A DNA stretch of 64,000 nucleotides. Origin: Anaerolineales bacterium. Its GTDB lineage: Bacteria > Chloroflexota > Anaerolineae > 4572-78 > J111. The notes beneath the pieces were generated by a model. That model worked only from the letters and a program-made list of their open reading frames with translations, searched no databases and was not told the origin of the DNA. The DNA lies in NCBI GenBank assembly GCA_015075405.1, contig JABTUK010000001.1:806001-870000 (forward strand), written 5' to 3'. A program made the position numbers and the translations under genes. Positions 63,875 through 64,000 of this stretch are shown piece by piece (within the stretch, counting starts at the first letter, position 1; every line of letters begins with the position of its first letter).

Positions 63875-64000
63875 GGTGACAAATCAAGTTTAGTTGGCGG
63901 CTTACGCAAAACCTTAACAACACCTAAATCCTGGTTTTCCGGGTCAGCAAAGTACTTGACCGGGTCAGTGGCTTTGCCTTTGGCCCGCGCCTGGGTGAAG
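63862..64000 (-). CDS. C-terminal part of an unidentified protein, runs off the right edge
   Basis: The minus-strand frame enters at 64000 and reads 'FTQARAKGKATDPVKYFADP', then 'ENQDLGVVKVLRKPPTKLDL', ending 'SPYPI' and TGA at 63862-63864. Codon use is like that of the neighbours. Only 45 residues are visible and no family can be named. Confidence 0.5.
   Translation of the reverse strand, partial: FTQARAKGKATDPVKYFADPENQDLGVVKVLRKPPTKLDLSPYPI

Overview
The window is about 64 kb of moderately high-GC bacterial DNA. The gene repertoire suggests a Chloroflexota bacterium, most likely of the Anaerolineae or a neighbouring class: large GT39/GT87 membrane glycosyltransferases, a membrane protein fused to a spermidine-synthase-like domain, BTAD-type activators, STAND-like ATPases, an effector-associated domain, many toxin-antitoxin (TA) pairs and an abundance of short palindromic and heptameric repeats. 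This placement is inference; no rRNA or tRNA gene is present to confirm it.

Layout. 1-7.5 kb (mostly minus): two membrane proteins, a cytochrome P450, and an operon of a GNAT acetyltransferase, a LolD/MacB-type ATPase and an FtsX-like permease. 7.8-12.5 kb (plus): a cyclic-nucleotide-binding-domain protein, a small unknown protein, then a TPP riboswitch with an intrinsic terminator ahead of thiamine pyrophosphokinase and a thiamine ABC transporter (binding protein and fused permease; no ATPase gene nearby). 12.6-13.8 kb: a ykkC-class leader RNA before an EamA transporter. 13.9-18 kb: an M23-golvesin protein, a HEPN-MNT TA pair whose HEPN gene is split by an IS5-like element, a double SnoaL-like protein and an SCP2 protein. 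18.4-22 kb: ppdK with a promoter, a long leader and a terminator-like hairpin, followed by a remnant of the PPDK regulatory protein gene. 22-29.8 kb: carA and carB separated by two TA pairs and a VPI-repeat membrane protein, all tightly spaced, then a ROK fructokinase.

30-39.5 kb: an AlkZ-like protein, a cupredoxin-like lipoprotein, an AbrB/VapC pair cut at its 3' end by a probable group II intron remnant, a giant GT39-PA14-PA14-NHL protein and a berberine-bridge-type flavoprotein. 39.6-43.9 kb: a probable BfiI/NgoFVII-like restriction-modification (R-M) system with a PLD-family nuclease and two SPPY methyltransferases, one carrying an N-terminal MerR-like HTH. 44-49 kb: a probable pseudokinase, isocitrate lyase, and a divergent RamB-like regulator with a palindromic operator over the aceA promoter. 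49-61.5 kb: an accessory cluster of effector-associated-domain/TPR, zincin-like, trypsin-like, BTAD, HTH-AAA, DUF5995 and membrane-AAA proteins. 61.5-64 kb: a spermidine-synthase-like membrane protein, two small genes and one partial gene.

The strongest cross-cutting signal is repeat invasion. Arrays of 7-bp units with many different sequences, plus palindromic elements, lie between genes and also inside reading frames. carA and carB each carry in-frame insertions, and arrays contribute the start region of the thiamine-binding protein, segments of its permease and the stop codon of the P450. This resembles cyanobacterial short tandemly repeated repetitive (STRR) heptamers and Rickettsia palindromic elements (RPEs) acting together.
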